Positions 1-21,300 of a stretch of DNA of 64,000 nt are shown here, in pieces. Where the stretch lies: the NCBI RefSeq assembly GCF_024713975.1, contig NC_091096.1, positions 24,949,458 through 25,013,457 of the forward strand, written 5' to 3'. The translations under genes and the position numbers were made by a program. Source of the DNA: Paralichthys olivaceus. Its lineage: Eukaryota > Chordata > Actinopteri > Pleuronectiformes > Paralichthyidae. How positions within the stretch are numbered: position 1 is the first letter of the stretch; each line of letters starts with the position of its first letter. A model generated the notes under the pieces. It saw nothing but the letters and a program-made list of their open reading frames with translations, was not told the DNA's origin and did no database searches.

Positions 1-224
1 TTCGTATATGATGCAGTGTGTGTGTGGAGTTTATTTTCATCCTGAGGTGCTTCACCACGACCATCAGGTTTTATTACAGTCAAATTCCGCAGTTTTTCAC
101 AAAAATCGTTCTTATAAATCCAAGAATTTCTGTGATTTAAAATGATCCACCATTGTGCTTATTTATCTATATTGTTCTAACATCACTAGCGAGCAGTGCA
201 CACCCTGGGTGCTCCATGCAGTAC

Positions 225-2363
<2,139 letters not shown>

Positions 2364-2470
2364 CTCGTCACTGCGCTGGACCCTGACGCTGCTGCTGCTG
2401 CTGCGTTCAAGCTGCTGCTGCTTCCCGCCAGTTAATGACGCACCGGAAGTGATCACACGACTCCTCCTCT
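2364..2470 (-). promoter_or_regulatory. dhfr promoter and 5' UTR with E2F and ETS motifs
   Basis: On the dhfr sense strand the bases upstream of the start codon hold an E2F-type site (TGGCGGGAAG, complement of 2421-2430) and an ETS/GABP-type site (plus strand ACCGGAAGTG at 2442-2451). A TGACG core (2435-2439) lies between them. Two short runs of CAG triplets (about 2391-2402 and 2411-2422) fall in the presumed 5' UTR. E2F control is a known property of vertebrate DHFR promoters; the transcription start itself is inferred. Confidence 0.6.
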
Positions 2471-3379
2471 GTCTTCAGGATAAAATATAAAATTCAAGTC
2501 CTCCAAAAACTTTAATGTTATCATGTAATTGAATTTGTACACGGCGATATTAACCCTTACCAAAACAGAACAAGTTAGTGCGCTGTTTTAGTTAAATCAT
2601 CACTTTCTATGACCTTGGATATAATTTATTACATGTGGACATCTTTTATTTATATTTCTTTAGAGTTAAATGAACTTGTTTGTTTTTATGTCATTTGACT
2701 GGTATTTATTTTAATTAAATTAAATTAAATTAAATTTGGACTGTATTGTCTATTAATCATTGCCCAGCTCTTTTGTCAAATTAGTTTTTTTTGTTACATT
2801 CATTGTGGTTTTACACGTATCCTTCCATCATCATTACTACTGTATTATGATTATTATACTCTACATGATCATTATACACTTCTATATTATCAAATTGACC
2901 TTAGGCACCACTGACAGGTTGATTGTATCAGAGCAGAGGACATGTCCAGATATCTTTTTCTTTAATGATGCCTAAATGCTGTATTTGTCTATATATATGT
3001 GACAAAATGTTGACTAAAGATTTTTTTTTTCCAGTTTTACGGCAGCTGACAGTCGTGTCATTAGATCTCTGCCATATTGAGGCATTAAAGACCTCCAACC
3101 AGTCCTGAAAATCAACTGCAATAACATCTGCATTCAAACAGGACATTTTCCCAGAGGTAACTGTTAAAAGTTCTGTGCATTTTACACCAACACCTTCCAA
3201 ATCATCTCCACACTGCCAGGTGTTATACTGGGAAAAAAATGAGAAATGGCAAATTTTATTTATTTGTCCCAAAAATATCCAGTTTGAATTTTGGTGTTAT
3301 AATAGACATATTTTCCTGAAAAATGCCCATCAGAAAGTGTCCAGTGGTAAATAAAAGACATTGACAAGTAAAAAAATGT
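2471..3379. other. Intergenic spacer between dhfr and gtf2h2
   Basis: The spacer is AT-rich and about 0.9 kb long, between the gtf2h2 3' end and the dhfr promoter. It holds a short run of imperfect AAATT pentamers at about 2713-2736. The open frames here are AT-rich and show no recognisable protein, splice pattern or RNA. Confidence 0.5.
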
Positions 3380-3385
3380 TTTATT
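3380..3385 (-). terminator. Probable gtf2h2 polyadenylation signal
   Basis: An AATAAA hexamer on the minus strand (TTTATT on plus) lies about 335 nt past the gtf2h2 stop codon. A further TTTATT near 3254 is an alternative. Cleavage position cannot be read from sequence. Confidence 0.4.
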
Positions 3386-3718
3386 GTAACTGCTACACTA
3401 CAATCAGAACTATAGTACAAAATTGTGTATAAACTACACACACAAAAAACATTTTTTACATTAAGTGGCTCAGATGCAGGAGCTTTGGTCGGACTCAGCA
3501 CTGTCGTTGGTGAGAATATAGACGTCTCCTTCCACTCATGAACATCCAGTATTTTGTGCCAATATTTGAAAAGGCCGCCTGTGTGCATCATATCCGTGTT
3601 GTCAAACGTGGACAACACTGCTGGGATGTGAATGATGAGCCAGTCCACTACATACTGTACATAACATGTAGTGACAGTACATACTATATACATTAGTCTC
3701 TGTCTGACGACTGGCCTC

Positions 3719-10700
<6,982 letters not shown>

Positions 10701-12945
10701 GCTCATAGGTTCCGCTCGCTTCTTGTTCTTTGTGTTTTTTGACGAGTTGCACAACCAACCTTTAGGTGCATTACGCCACCTACCGTACCAGAGTGTGTCA
10801 CTACAGATTAGTCTGTAATAATAAAATAAAAGAATCAAAAAATATATATTCTGCTGAGCAATCGAACTAAGACTTGTGTTACTGTTCTCCCACCAGCTTC
10901 TAAAAACCTTGATAATTTCACCCTATGTGCTCTGCAGTATGTTCTGTCCTCATCCCACAGTGTTCCAGTATTATCTCCTTGATTTGTGCTTTACCTTCCT
11001 CTTTTCAAAACAGAATTACATGCTTCATTTTGACTGACCTTATCCATATCCTGTCTGCAGATTCATTATTCCACATGTAGTCGCCACACCTGGATTCTAA
11101 ATAGACACTGACTCTATAGTGTGTAAACCAGCAGAGCTGCTGCAGAGCCAGGACACAGCACAACATTGTCACATCTCCGCTTCCACCCACTGAAGACCAG
11201 CTACCACTGCCGTCACATCAGCAGTATAAACCAATCATTCATCTGTAATTCTGCTCCCTAATTAGATGTTAAATATTTGCATGTAGACTCCTGTTCCTAC
11301 ACGATCGTTGTGATTATTTGAGCTTCCAGTGAATATCTTTAAGTAGCAATAATTATGATCATTTATATACTGGTTTGCAGAGTATCCCATTTTGCTCCTT
11401 TTAGCTCAATAACACCAACTCTTAGTAAGACTGGGCTCTGGATGGATTTTAAATAAACATCATCATTTACTTATTTTTCTTCTGTAGTGATCTCTCTAGG
11501 ACCTTCTCCATCAAAAACACTGACCTTGTTAGGACCAGTAGTCCTCATGGGGACCAAAGCTTGGTCCTGATGAGGCAAAACTTCCCTTCTGAGGGCCTGG
11601 TTAAGGTTCGCGATGAGGTTTTGGTTAGTCTGTCCTCAATGCAAAGTCCCAATAAGGAAACCTGTATGTGTAGTTCAGGTTTACTATGTCAATCCCCTCC
11701 TTATCTCTCTCCCTCTCATGTAAATGTGACAGTGTTAACTCTGAAAATCAGGAAACCATATGAAAAACATTTCACCACCACTTTGTATATTGGCAGAGCT
11801 CTTACCCAACATGTTATCTTAATACTTAATCTGTATACAACTAGTCTCTGCATCCTCTAGCACTGAAAATCCTTCTGTCACAGTTGTATTTAGTGGCACT
11901 AGCAGTGAACTATTAAATCCACCTCCTCTCACTCTTTCCAAACATGTATGAGGCCTAAAGGTGGCCTTCAGGCAAGAAAACAGTTTGGTTTATCTAGTCT
12001 TACTTAATGTAGAAATATGGCAGCGCAATATGGTGGATTCTGTGGAAGAGGTCCCGTTCCTGATTTGGATATAAAGTTCTCATTTCAAGGAAAACACTAC
12101 TATGAATTATTCATAAAAGCCCATTGTCAATAATATCTCCTGTCAAATAATTATGTAGCCTTATGGAGGTGTAACCTGATTCTGGAGTCCTAACCCTTCA
12201 CAGCTTACCTTCACCTCAGGATATTTTCCATTTAAGTCAAGGAAAAGCATTTAGGGAAGGATATAGGATATCATTTATCTTCCTCCTAATATTTTCACCC
12301 ACTCCACCCTCACTGTAATGGTAGCAATCCAGCACCAGCTGAATGCAAGTCCTCCGAGCATTGATAGCTACCACTACATCCTCACAATGACACCTCAAAT
12401 TCGGCGGAAACCATGTCAATTCTTTACATGTAGTAACACAACAAGCTTCTTTATAGCACCAGCATATTCATATAATGTACAGATCAGAGAAACCTGCATT
12501 ATTTCGTGAATGGACAATGGCTGAAGTCAGATTTCTTTGTAGCACCCTCAAATCAATACAACACTGCCTGAGCAGTAGCTCCATCAGTATTTTCCATAAC
12601 TGAAACAGTCTGTTAAAAGCTGATGAGCTCTGCACCAACTGATTTGAACATTTATCTGATGGTCCTCATGAATGGCTTTTATTTCATTTGACAAACATAT
12701 CTATGATGAGTATTGTATATAAACTTGTGTTGTGTCTTGTAGGTTGTGTCTTGTACGCTCTTCAGTGTGTATTTAATAGTACTCGGAGTATGTGAATTAA
12801 CTTGAAGTTGTAATCTCGTACGGTGCATCAAATGGACACATTTAAGTTTGAACTGTACACTGTTCCTTTAAAATAAATTAAATGAATAAAATAAATTAAA
12901 AAATATATATATTGACAAAGTGAAATTGTTGGAGGGAGGAAGGAA
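10701..12945. other. Intergenic spacer between gtf2h2 and ocln
   Basis: The spacer is 2.2 kb between the gtf2h2 promoter and the ocln 3' end. Apart from the dispersed repeat at 11505-11690 I see only AT-rich sequence with no splice-bounded or conserved frame. Confidence 0.5.
11505..11690 (+). repeat. Dispersed fish repeat (TTAGGACCAGTAGTCCTCAT type)
   Basis: The segment has TTAGGACCAGTAGTCCTCAT, GGGGACCAAAGCTTGGTCCT and, near its end, AAACCTGTATGTGT. This combination is familiar from many teleost introns and spacers. A related copy in the opposite orientation lies at about 16935-17135. Confidence 0.6.
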
Positions 12946-12951
12946 TTTATT
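12946..12951 (-). terminator. Probable ocln polyadenylation signal
   Basis: AATAAA on the minus strand lies about 565 nt past the ocln stop codon at 13515. The interval 12952-13514 is the presumed 3' UTR. Confidence 0.4.
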
Positions 12952-13514
12952 GGCTTATGAATAAAATGAACTGAATTACAGTAAAATACATGTTGTTGAC
13001 CCTAAAAGAAAGGACACCAGTTACATTTGGGTTTGAAAACAGAGGTTTCCTCATTTTACATAAAACAGCAAAAATAAGTACTGAAAATCTTGTTACACAA
13101 CAATTTAAAATATTTGCAAAAATTAAAAATTAACATTATTTACAAAGGGCGGTCAGTGACATGATTTTTAAAAAGCTAAAAAAGAAGCACAGTAACTGCT
13201 TCACTAGTACTGAAACAAAAACATTTCACATCTCTGATTTGCTCATTCACACCTTCATTGTTCTTGGAATAGTTCTTCATGAGAAACTTACAGAGGTTAG
13301 GAACCATCAAAGACGAGAGATATATATATACATATAAAAAAACAATATTTCCTTCACCTACCTGTCTCTGAAAAAGGTCCCTTGGTATTGATACCGACGT
13401 AACATAAAGCAACAGACTCTTACCAATAACAATCACATATTCATTTGTGATCAATTTAAACACAATGGGGTGGAAAACTGCAGATTAGTCACTGTCCCTG
13501 TCAGAGGTGAAGGT

Positions 13515-16500
13515 TCATGGTCGTCGGTCATATTCACTGATCTTCCTCTTGATGTGCGACAGTTTGGACCTGAGATATTTACACCTCTTCTTCTTTATCT
13601 GGTAGTCTGGGGACTGCAGAGGATAGAAAATAATTCAAGCGATTAAATATTTTTCTCTATATCCAGAGGACTGTATTCTACTGTAAAGAAAAGCACGGTG
13701 TGTACATTACCTTCTTTTGATTCTTCAGTCTGGTGTATTTATTCATGGCATCCTGAGATAAGAACGGCAGCAGGTTAATGATCTGACCACTCAGAGGACT
13801 CCACCATCCCAGATTCACACCAACATTTCTCAGCCTTTTTCTTACTCTTGATCACATTTTCAGTCCAAATATTCAATTCAATTTTATTTGTTTTTGGGCC
13901 GAACCACAACATATATTCTCTCAAGGCACTTAACATAGTAAGATCTGAAGCTGTCTATAGCACACAGTATGCCACTGTATTTTCAGTCATGGTCAGTGAA
14001 ACACTGAATCAGGGAATTCAATTGACTACTACTCATTTGGGTTGCCATGTTAGTATGTGTTTCAGAAAAACAATGATTATATAACTTGCCCTTTGGCCAC
14101 TCCATTCTTTGGCCAACCTAGGGTTTTTCTAAATCAGGGGCCAATATGGGGCCACAATTTACACAGAGGGGCTTATTATATGTCCAACACTCATTCACAA
14201 TTTCTTATTTCTTATTATAGTAAAGTGCACATTTAAGTCATTCTTCATTTTCTGTAAGCTCTATATTTGAGCACAGCCACACATAATGGAATTGTTGCGT
14301 GTTTAAGCACATTGTGTTCTTCAAAAAATCTTAGAAAAACACATTGTCTTATTTATTGTTACTATTTTTGTAAGTGACTAGAAAAAAAGGGTTAGGGTTA
14401 GTACTGACAGGACAGGGGCACTTCAGGGGCCAATCAGAATCATCTGGGGCTAGTGCCCAACTGACCCCCTGCCACTGTCCGTTAACAGGCATACAAACAT
14501 TCAGTTAATGTTTGTGTATCAGCTTAAGTGTCAGTGTTAATCAAATAAAAACAAACCTCGGTATAACATTAATACAGTAATTACAGAGACTAAAGTAAAA
14601 AACATAAAAAAGTTACAGAAACAAAGAGATATTTCAACTCAAAAATTGAATCTAACGTTCTCCCTAACCCTAATCCAAGAATAAAACATTTTTCTGTTTC
14701 TGGAACATTGAATCAAAAAGGTTTAACTTTACTTTGTAGTTCTTGGTTAATGATTAAAAAAGAACCCAAAACTCACTTACAGGGACATATGGACCATTTT
14801 CCTACCAATGGTCTCATTACCTGACTTTCTCAAATTCTATTTGTAATCATGACCACACAAAACTTAAAGTGTCACGTCACCACTCACCAAGAACTGTGGA
14901 CTGCCCTCAGGCTGTCGGTCGAGCTCTCTGTGCTGGTCGGCCAGGTCCTGGTTTAGGTTGTCCAGCTCAGCCTGCAGGTCCTTGTACTCCTGGTGATCCC
15001 GGTCAAACTCCTGCTTGTAGGTCAGACGTTCTTGCTCATCCACAATGGGAGGAAACAACCTGCAGATGAGAACAGAATGAAATGAACCCACATGGTAATA
15101 AACGATTTGCCTCCAGTAGAGATCCAGATACGTTTGGCAGTGCATACCAGATGGATTTATGGTATAGAAACACAAATGTCTTTCTCATAATCATTACAAT
15201 TATTGGCTAACAGATCCCTTCGGACTTACGCGCTGAAGTCCTCCTCCTCCAGGTCATCTCCAGACTCTGCACCAGTGTCATAGTCCTTCAGCCTGGGCTT
15301 CAAAATTCCCACAGAGCTGCTTATGTCCGAATCTCTGTGAACAGAATTGGTGATTGTATTTATACATGTTTGTTGAAGCCTTGTCGGGTCACACGAGGAC
15401 CCACTCCTAAGTCCCCTAGCGGCAGTAGGTCTGTAGACAGTGCTGTGAACATGGCCCTCCACTTCATCCTAAACCACTCCTTCAGGATGCTAAGCTAGGA
15501 TCCTGATTTTGGAACTAAATTCTGCCTATAACATTATGGACATGGGTCTGTTGGAGGAAGGGAAGGCTAAAGGAAAGATGTCCCAGCTGAGTGTGACTCC
15601 ACCTGCCTCCACCTTAATCATACTATACTTAATTAAGCTTAGTCCTACTAAACTCAAATCTCCATAACAAACTGATCCTAGACTGCTTATACTTGGAGTC
15701 TGTGTTCACTGCAGGGCTGTAAAACAACAAACATGAGCAGTACCTAACTATTTTTCACTGTGTATACTGAGTAAACCATCAGCACAGTGTAAATATACTA
15801 TTATTTAACTGAAGGAAGTCTGCAAACAAACAACAGGCCCCTGTGAGATGCACAGCTTACCCTGGCAGGTAAAGAGGCTTGTTGTCCAGTCGGTCCAGAT
15901 AGTCTCTGGAACCCCCAACTTTGTCATTATAGTCGTTCACCATTATCTCTGGGTCACCACTCACATTTTTCACCTGAAGCATCAGACAAGGTCAGACATT
16001 TTTCATCAGCATAACAGTGTGTAAACAGTGTACAACAAAACTGTCCCAAAGTCAATGTTACTTTACAAATTATGTCCATTTAATACAATTTCAATTTCAT
16101 AATAATCAACATGATAGGCCTACAATTCAAGAAACAGAGTTTGTGATTTTGTTTTTCTTCCATGTGGTATAAATTAAGTTTTGAAAATGACGTTATCTTA
16201 GCGCAGCAGTTGCCTTTTCCTAACTTTTAATGAAATTCCACTTCCTTGACCTCATGATTTTATCCTTTGACTGGTCAGAAAATCAACCTCTTTGCCTCTT
16301 CAAACTAACATTTTACCTCACTCAAGATATTTTATGCCATTTCCCCCCCCATCATTCCCCAGTCATTGTATCACAAAAACTATTTTCTTGCCTGAGGTTT
16401 AGTCAAGATTTCTTCAGGCTCCTCTGATACTTGTCCCCATTAAGGCTATAGAAACCAGTTCTTAACACAAGATAAACACTGAATGAACAAGGCGCTAACC

Positions 16501-19500
16501 GGTTCCTCTGCTTTTCCATGCATGCTTGAATACTACTGATACTATGATTACCATCAACAGGAAGCCTGAAACAATGTCTCTCAGCCAGCACTGCTGACAT
16601 GTTTGAAAAAGTTCCACACCTGGAATGAAAACTATGTTCGTACGAAACCCGTTTTCAGGTCAACACTTTCAAATGTGCCACTTTCCTAGAAATGCAAACC
16701 GTGACTATTTAAATACGGGAAATGTCTGAACACAAGATTTTTTTTTATGTCAATGTACAGATCCACCCATTAGAATTCCAGGTGTTGTTTAGATATTGTA
16801 GTTCTTGGATAAGTTCTTATTTTTAGAACACATCATCCTGACAGCACAAGAAACTTCCTAGACCACACCCAGAAACTGCTAAATGAAACCATCCAACCTG
16901 CACCTGTCTCTCGCCTGACACACATTACTTGTACTTTTGTCTTTGTAAGGACACTCATTTACATAGGGCATTCCCTTGCCTCAACCCTCACAACTAAATG
17001 CATAATCACAACCCTCACCATAACCTTGAACATAATCATAACCCTGATGCTAAAGTCTTTGAAGATGTGTCAGTACATGAAGACGTGACAAAATGTCCTA
17101 ATTCTAAAACTGGTCCTCAGAATGTGAAGCCATATAAGTACACAGCAGACAAACACACACTCACCCACTCCCCGACACTGTTGTGTGTACCCTCTGTGAT
17201 GACCTTGACCTCCTCCCAGAGAATCCTCTCTGGGCCCCAGTGCCTGATCTTTGAGCGAGTCCTGACTGCGAACACCAGCAGGATGATGAGACCAACAAAC
17301 ACAAGGAAGCCCAGGACAATGGCGATGGCCTGCAGGAACCAAAGCACTGTATGTTAGTGGGGTGAAATTCCACTCACTAACATGAATAGTAAATACCATA
17401 GGGGTGGATGAGTTCATAGAAATCTGTTCAAAATTACAAACTATTGACATCATCCTCGAAAAACAGAAATCTATCATTAAAAAACACAACAACATATCTA
17501 AGTGGAAGCAAAGCCCTGATTCAGGGAAATCCACAGATGCAGAAGCGGTGATCTGCTACTTGTTATCCATCACTGCCCTCAAGGACATGGGCAGTGCACA
17601 CCACAGGTCTCCTCTTAATCTATGTTTCCATCAAAGTCAAGTCAACAACAGAGACGTTGAATGTGATGGATTACCAACACTTTCACCATAACGTCATACA
17701 TACGTTTTATTTCACATTTAAAATAATTAAACCTAGTGGCTGGATGATAAGTGAAGCATCCAGAGACACTTTAGTAAATAGTTAGCAATGATAATGTGAA
17801 AGCACAAGTGATATTTTGTAAATGAGGCTAAAAACAACACTGACATTATCTTTTAAGACATTCAAAGCTGATTGAGTTTTGAGTTTTAACTCTGACATGA
17901 AGAAACAGTCTCATCATACAGGCAGATTTCTTGCTTTATCAAGTAAATAAAAACAATTAAAAATTAACACTTTTGCAGGGTTTGCTTCTCCTTGCACCAT
18001 TTTTGTCTTCAAGTGTTTTTCAAATCTTTTGAAGCGATATTTCTATTTTCCTGGTAATTTTGGCTTTAGGTGGAAAAATACTTTTAATTATACAGCTACA
18101 TCTGCATAATGTATCTGTGACTATCTGGAGACATTATTGGATTATTGTTGGTAAAGCTATGCACTACACCCTGCCCCACAGAAACACAACCACAAACTCA
18201 AAAAAAAAAAAAAGCATATCACACCTCTTGAGGCTCCACCACACAGTAATGGTACAGGTATTGGTTGAGGAAGATGCCCTGGGCCTGGGTCTGTGTCTGG
18301 TACTGGGCACACAGCTGGCGGATCTGGCTGTAGTAGACAGACCCCGTGGACTGAGCTGTTGGGTTCACAGCTACCAGGTACACGATAGTGGCAATGATCA
18401 TCAGAAATGCTAAGATGGCGCAGATGATGATGGTTGCAAGGTAGAACTTTGCTGAGCGGGCTGCATTTTGCCTCGAAACAACCAACACGAATATGATGAG
18501 CACAGCTATAAAGGTGATGGCTGAAATGGCGATGATGAAGCCTTTGCCAGTCTTGGGATCCATTTGTGTTCCTCCATAGCCATAGGAACTGCCACTGCCG
18601 CCACCACCAATGCCTCCATATGAGCTGCCACCTCCATATGAGCCACCGTAACTGCCGCCATATGAACCACCGTACGAGCCACCGTATGCGCCGCCGCCAC
18701 CATAACCTGGCATCAAGCCAGCTCCACCTCCAAGACCCATGAGACCCATATCATAGTCCCAGGCCAGCGTGGAGGCCACGCAGGCGAACACGGCCACACA
18801 CATGATGACGATGATGATACACAATATCTTCATCACACCCGGGGGTGAGGTCCAGCGATAGAAGTGAAGCATCTTGTCTCCTGGGTAGTAGGAGAAGGCC
18901 GGGTTGGACACATGCTCACTGTGCCTGTGTCTGCTGCTGTGGCTGCAACAGAGGGGGAGAGAGGAGCTCAATTAGAGTTGTACAGAGTGATCTGTCACCT
19001 CCTCACTAAAAGTCATGGCAAACATTACATGATATAAATAGAAGGCAGCTATTCCAGTGATACTGGACAAACTTACAATACATGTTCTACTGATGATGAA
19101 GAAAACATTTTGTTTGAGGGTCATCTACTTCTGACTGATAATTGACGAAGAGGAACTGTTCAATTCAAAACCTTTTTGTGTTAAAGGGATAGTTCACCCA
19201 AAAATGAAAATTCAGTCCTTATATACTCACAATTATGCCGATGTAGGGGTGGGTGAAGTGTTTGAGTCCACAAAACACTTTTGGTGTCTCAGGGGTAAAT
19301 AATTGAATGAAAAAAAAACTTGAGACGTCGTCATTTACACCGTGTTTTTAGCCTTAATGTCTGCTGTGATCCATGCACGAACGCAGCTCAGGAGGCAGAT
19401 ATCAGAGGACATTTAGGCATAAAACACGGTGTAAATGTTGCCATTTCGATCGATTGTTGGGGCTAACAGACACTTCGATGACACCACAGGAGCAGTATGG

Positions 19501-21300
19501 AGGCATTTTTTTGTGTTGATTTTTACCTTTGAAGAAGTGGTCACCATTTACTTCAATTGTTTTGGATTTGGCTGCAACGCTGTTTACACCTGAAACTCTA
19601 AAAGTGTTTTGTGGACTGTTCACACACACACCACTCTATCAGCATAGAGCTAAGTAGATATGAGTGAATTTTAATTTTTGAGTCATGACATTTCAACCAC
19701 TGCAGAAGCACATGGAAATGGTCAGTCAATGGCACAAGCCAAAAGAGAATAGCAGTGCCTGCTCATGGCTGACATTACCATGTCCTGCTTTCCTGACTGC
19801 TTCAATTGATTACAAACAAGCCGATATGATGGTGTTCACATGTTCCATCACTTTCATTTCACACAGAGTTGGTTTAAAAAAGATAAATCAAGCAGGTCCT
19901 CCCACAGAGATTTAAAATACAAGGAGGTCATTACAGAGTTAAATTATTAATGGTGAAAAACAAGAGGTCGTTGAATAACTCACAAGAGCACAATGAAACT
20001 AACTGACGTAAAAAATTTATCTCCTCTCGAGAAAAAAATACAGACTGCACAGGGCTTCAGGTTAAAATATGTTTCATGGACTGTGTGATATTTAATTTAA
20101 AGCGATATTTTAAAAAGGCAGAAAATCCTTATATTCAAGAGGCTGAATCAGAATGTGTCATAAACAACCATCAAATTTGAGAGGTATTTTTTTGATTGAC
20201 TGATTTATTGTTGTTGTAACTTTTTCAGTGGTAATGCTGAACCAGATCAAACAAAACAGAAAAATAAGCCTTCTGCTAAAAGCCGTTGTGTGTCATGTGA
20301 TTTTATCCTCACAATTTTAATTCCTTTATTTATAATGTATGCTTGTGCTAATTCCATCTGCTGTGATTGAAAAGCACTTGGAGCCAACTCCTGTAGTTTT
20401 TAAATGTGCAATGCAAATAAAATTGACTTGAATTAAAAATGAATACGATGTCTCTGAGCATTTTACCAGTTCAGTATCAGCATAGTGGTGCCTTGTCATA
20501 TATAAAAATTCAAAACACATCCTCAAAAGGTAATAGAAATCATATTTGTTGCAGCAGTTAAGCTGGACAGAAATATCATTTTTAGGAGACAAGGTTTCCT
20601 GGAAATAGGAAACAACTATGCTGTTAATGTTGGAGCCCTCAAATGCTACAGAAGAGTAAAAAAGCTGCACCAAAGTTAAACCCAGCTTCAGTCTGCAACA
20701 TGTGAATGTCGGTATATCTAGAACTGATTTTATATGAGTATGTGAGTCTGTTCATGCCTCACATGAGAGATCCAATCACAAGTGGACAGCTCTAAGTAGA
20801 GGTGTGAATGAACCCAAGAAGTATTGAGGGCGACCATAATAAGAAGTGTTCCGGACACATGTGGCTACATTCTTTTGTCAGTGTGAACATGAATGTTCCA
20901 CATTGAAGGACCACCGACTCTGACCCACAAACCGAAAGTATTTTTAAATGTCTCAGTATTTCACATACATTGAAGAATACGTGGCCACACGACTAGTAAC
21001 AGTTACCGCCACATATTGATCTTTAACTTTTTTCTTTTACCATTTCAAATGAGTCTTGGTCTTTGCAAACAGCGTGTTTATGTGTGTCTATGGCAGGTAA
21101 ATGACATCTGATTATAAGTGTTCAGTCCTAGGTGCCAGGTGTGAACTCCTGTACTTCGAGTTGTCTAATTGTTTTCTTTTGTTCATGTCAGGTGTGAACT
21201 GGGCCACAGAGACACAAGTAGTGAGGGACAGATGTGGGTTGACTTACTGTTTACTGCCACCTGACAGGTATGGTGGGGTGCTGTGTCTGTGGTTTGGCAT
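13515..21300 (-). CDS. ocln: Occludin, tight-junction MARVEL protein
   Basis: Occludin is a four-pass membrane protein of epithelial tight junctions whose C-terminus binds ZO proteins. Coding exons: 21300-21248, 18942-18225, 17329-17165, 15973-15861, 15334-15230, 15059-14888, 13752-13711, 13613-13515; 1467 nt, 488 aa, all phases consistent. Membrane segments lie near residues 55-78, 151-174, 184-209 and 258-280. The first extracellular loop is Gly/Tyr/Ser-rich with GGSY repeats at about 105-123. Loop 2 carries C229 and C251. VNPTAQS and YLYHYCVV match the family. The ELL coiled coil spans about 386-488 (LFPPIVDEQERLTYKQEF; YLRSKLSHIK). The large exon needs two bases from a previous exon. The 53-nt exon with MPNHRHSTPPYLSGGSK and a GTAAGT donor supplies them, making a short His-rich N-terminus; this exon is the least certain part. 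Introns hold several repeats. Confidence 0.93.
13875..13960 (+). repeat. Dispersed repeat, LINE/SINE tail type
   Basis: ATTCAATTCAATTTTATTTG followed by a region resembling CTCAAGGCACTTAACATAGT matches the common fish tail motif in which an ATTCAATTTTATTTGTATAG-like segment precedes CTCAAGGCGCTTTAC. It is a fragment in an ocln intron. Confidence 0.55.
14095..14480. repeat. Probable dispersed repeat rich in GGGGCCA and CAGGGG
   Basis: GGGGCCA motifs occur near both ends (AATCAGGGGCCAATATGGGG; CTTCAGGGGCCAATCAGAAT), with an AT-rich middle and no coding content. The layout suggests a decayed non-autonomous transposon in an ocln intron. I cannot name the family. Confidence 0.35.
16935..17135 (-). 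repeat. Dispersed fish repeat, second copy, reverse orientation
   Basis: CTTTGTAAGGACACTCATTT, repeated 'aaccctcac', 'cataaccttgaac' and 'cataaccctgatgc' units, and AAAATGTCCTAATTCTAAAA belong to the family at 11505 read on the other strand. It ends 30 nt before the 5' splice site side of the ocln exon at 17165-17329. Confidence 0.5.
19191..19683 (+). mobile_element. MITE with TTAAAGGGATAGTTCACC end
   Basis: The left end reads TTAAAGGGATAGTTCACCCA then AAAATGAAAATTCAGT, a very common teleost terminal sequence. The right end has the matching inverse up to GAATTTTAATTTTTGAGT and lacks the last bases, so that terminus is truncated. Inside, CATTTACACCGTGTTTTTAG (from about 19331) and AAAACACGGTGTAAATG (from about 19421) form an inverted pair around a roughly 60-nt loop. 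It sits in the large ocln intron and has no coding capacity. Confidence 0.7.
20385..20440 (+). repeat. LINE/SINE 3' tail remnant
   Basis: AAAGCACTTGGAGCCAACTC followed by AATGCAAATAAAATTGACTT and GAATTAAA matches the usual 3' tail motif of fish L2-like elements. Confidence 0.5.

Noticed and set aside
14386-14402. GGGTTAGGGTTAG, telomere-like
   Set aside because: Only two units, inside a probable dispersed repeat; not evidence of a telomeric insertion.
18506-18703. Antisense-frame open frame of 65 codons rich in Ala, Val and His
   Set aside because: It is an out-of-frame reading of the Gly/Tyr/Ser repeats of occludin loop 1.
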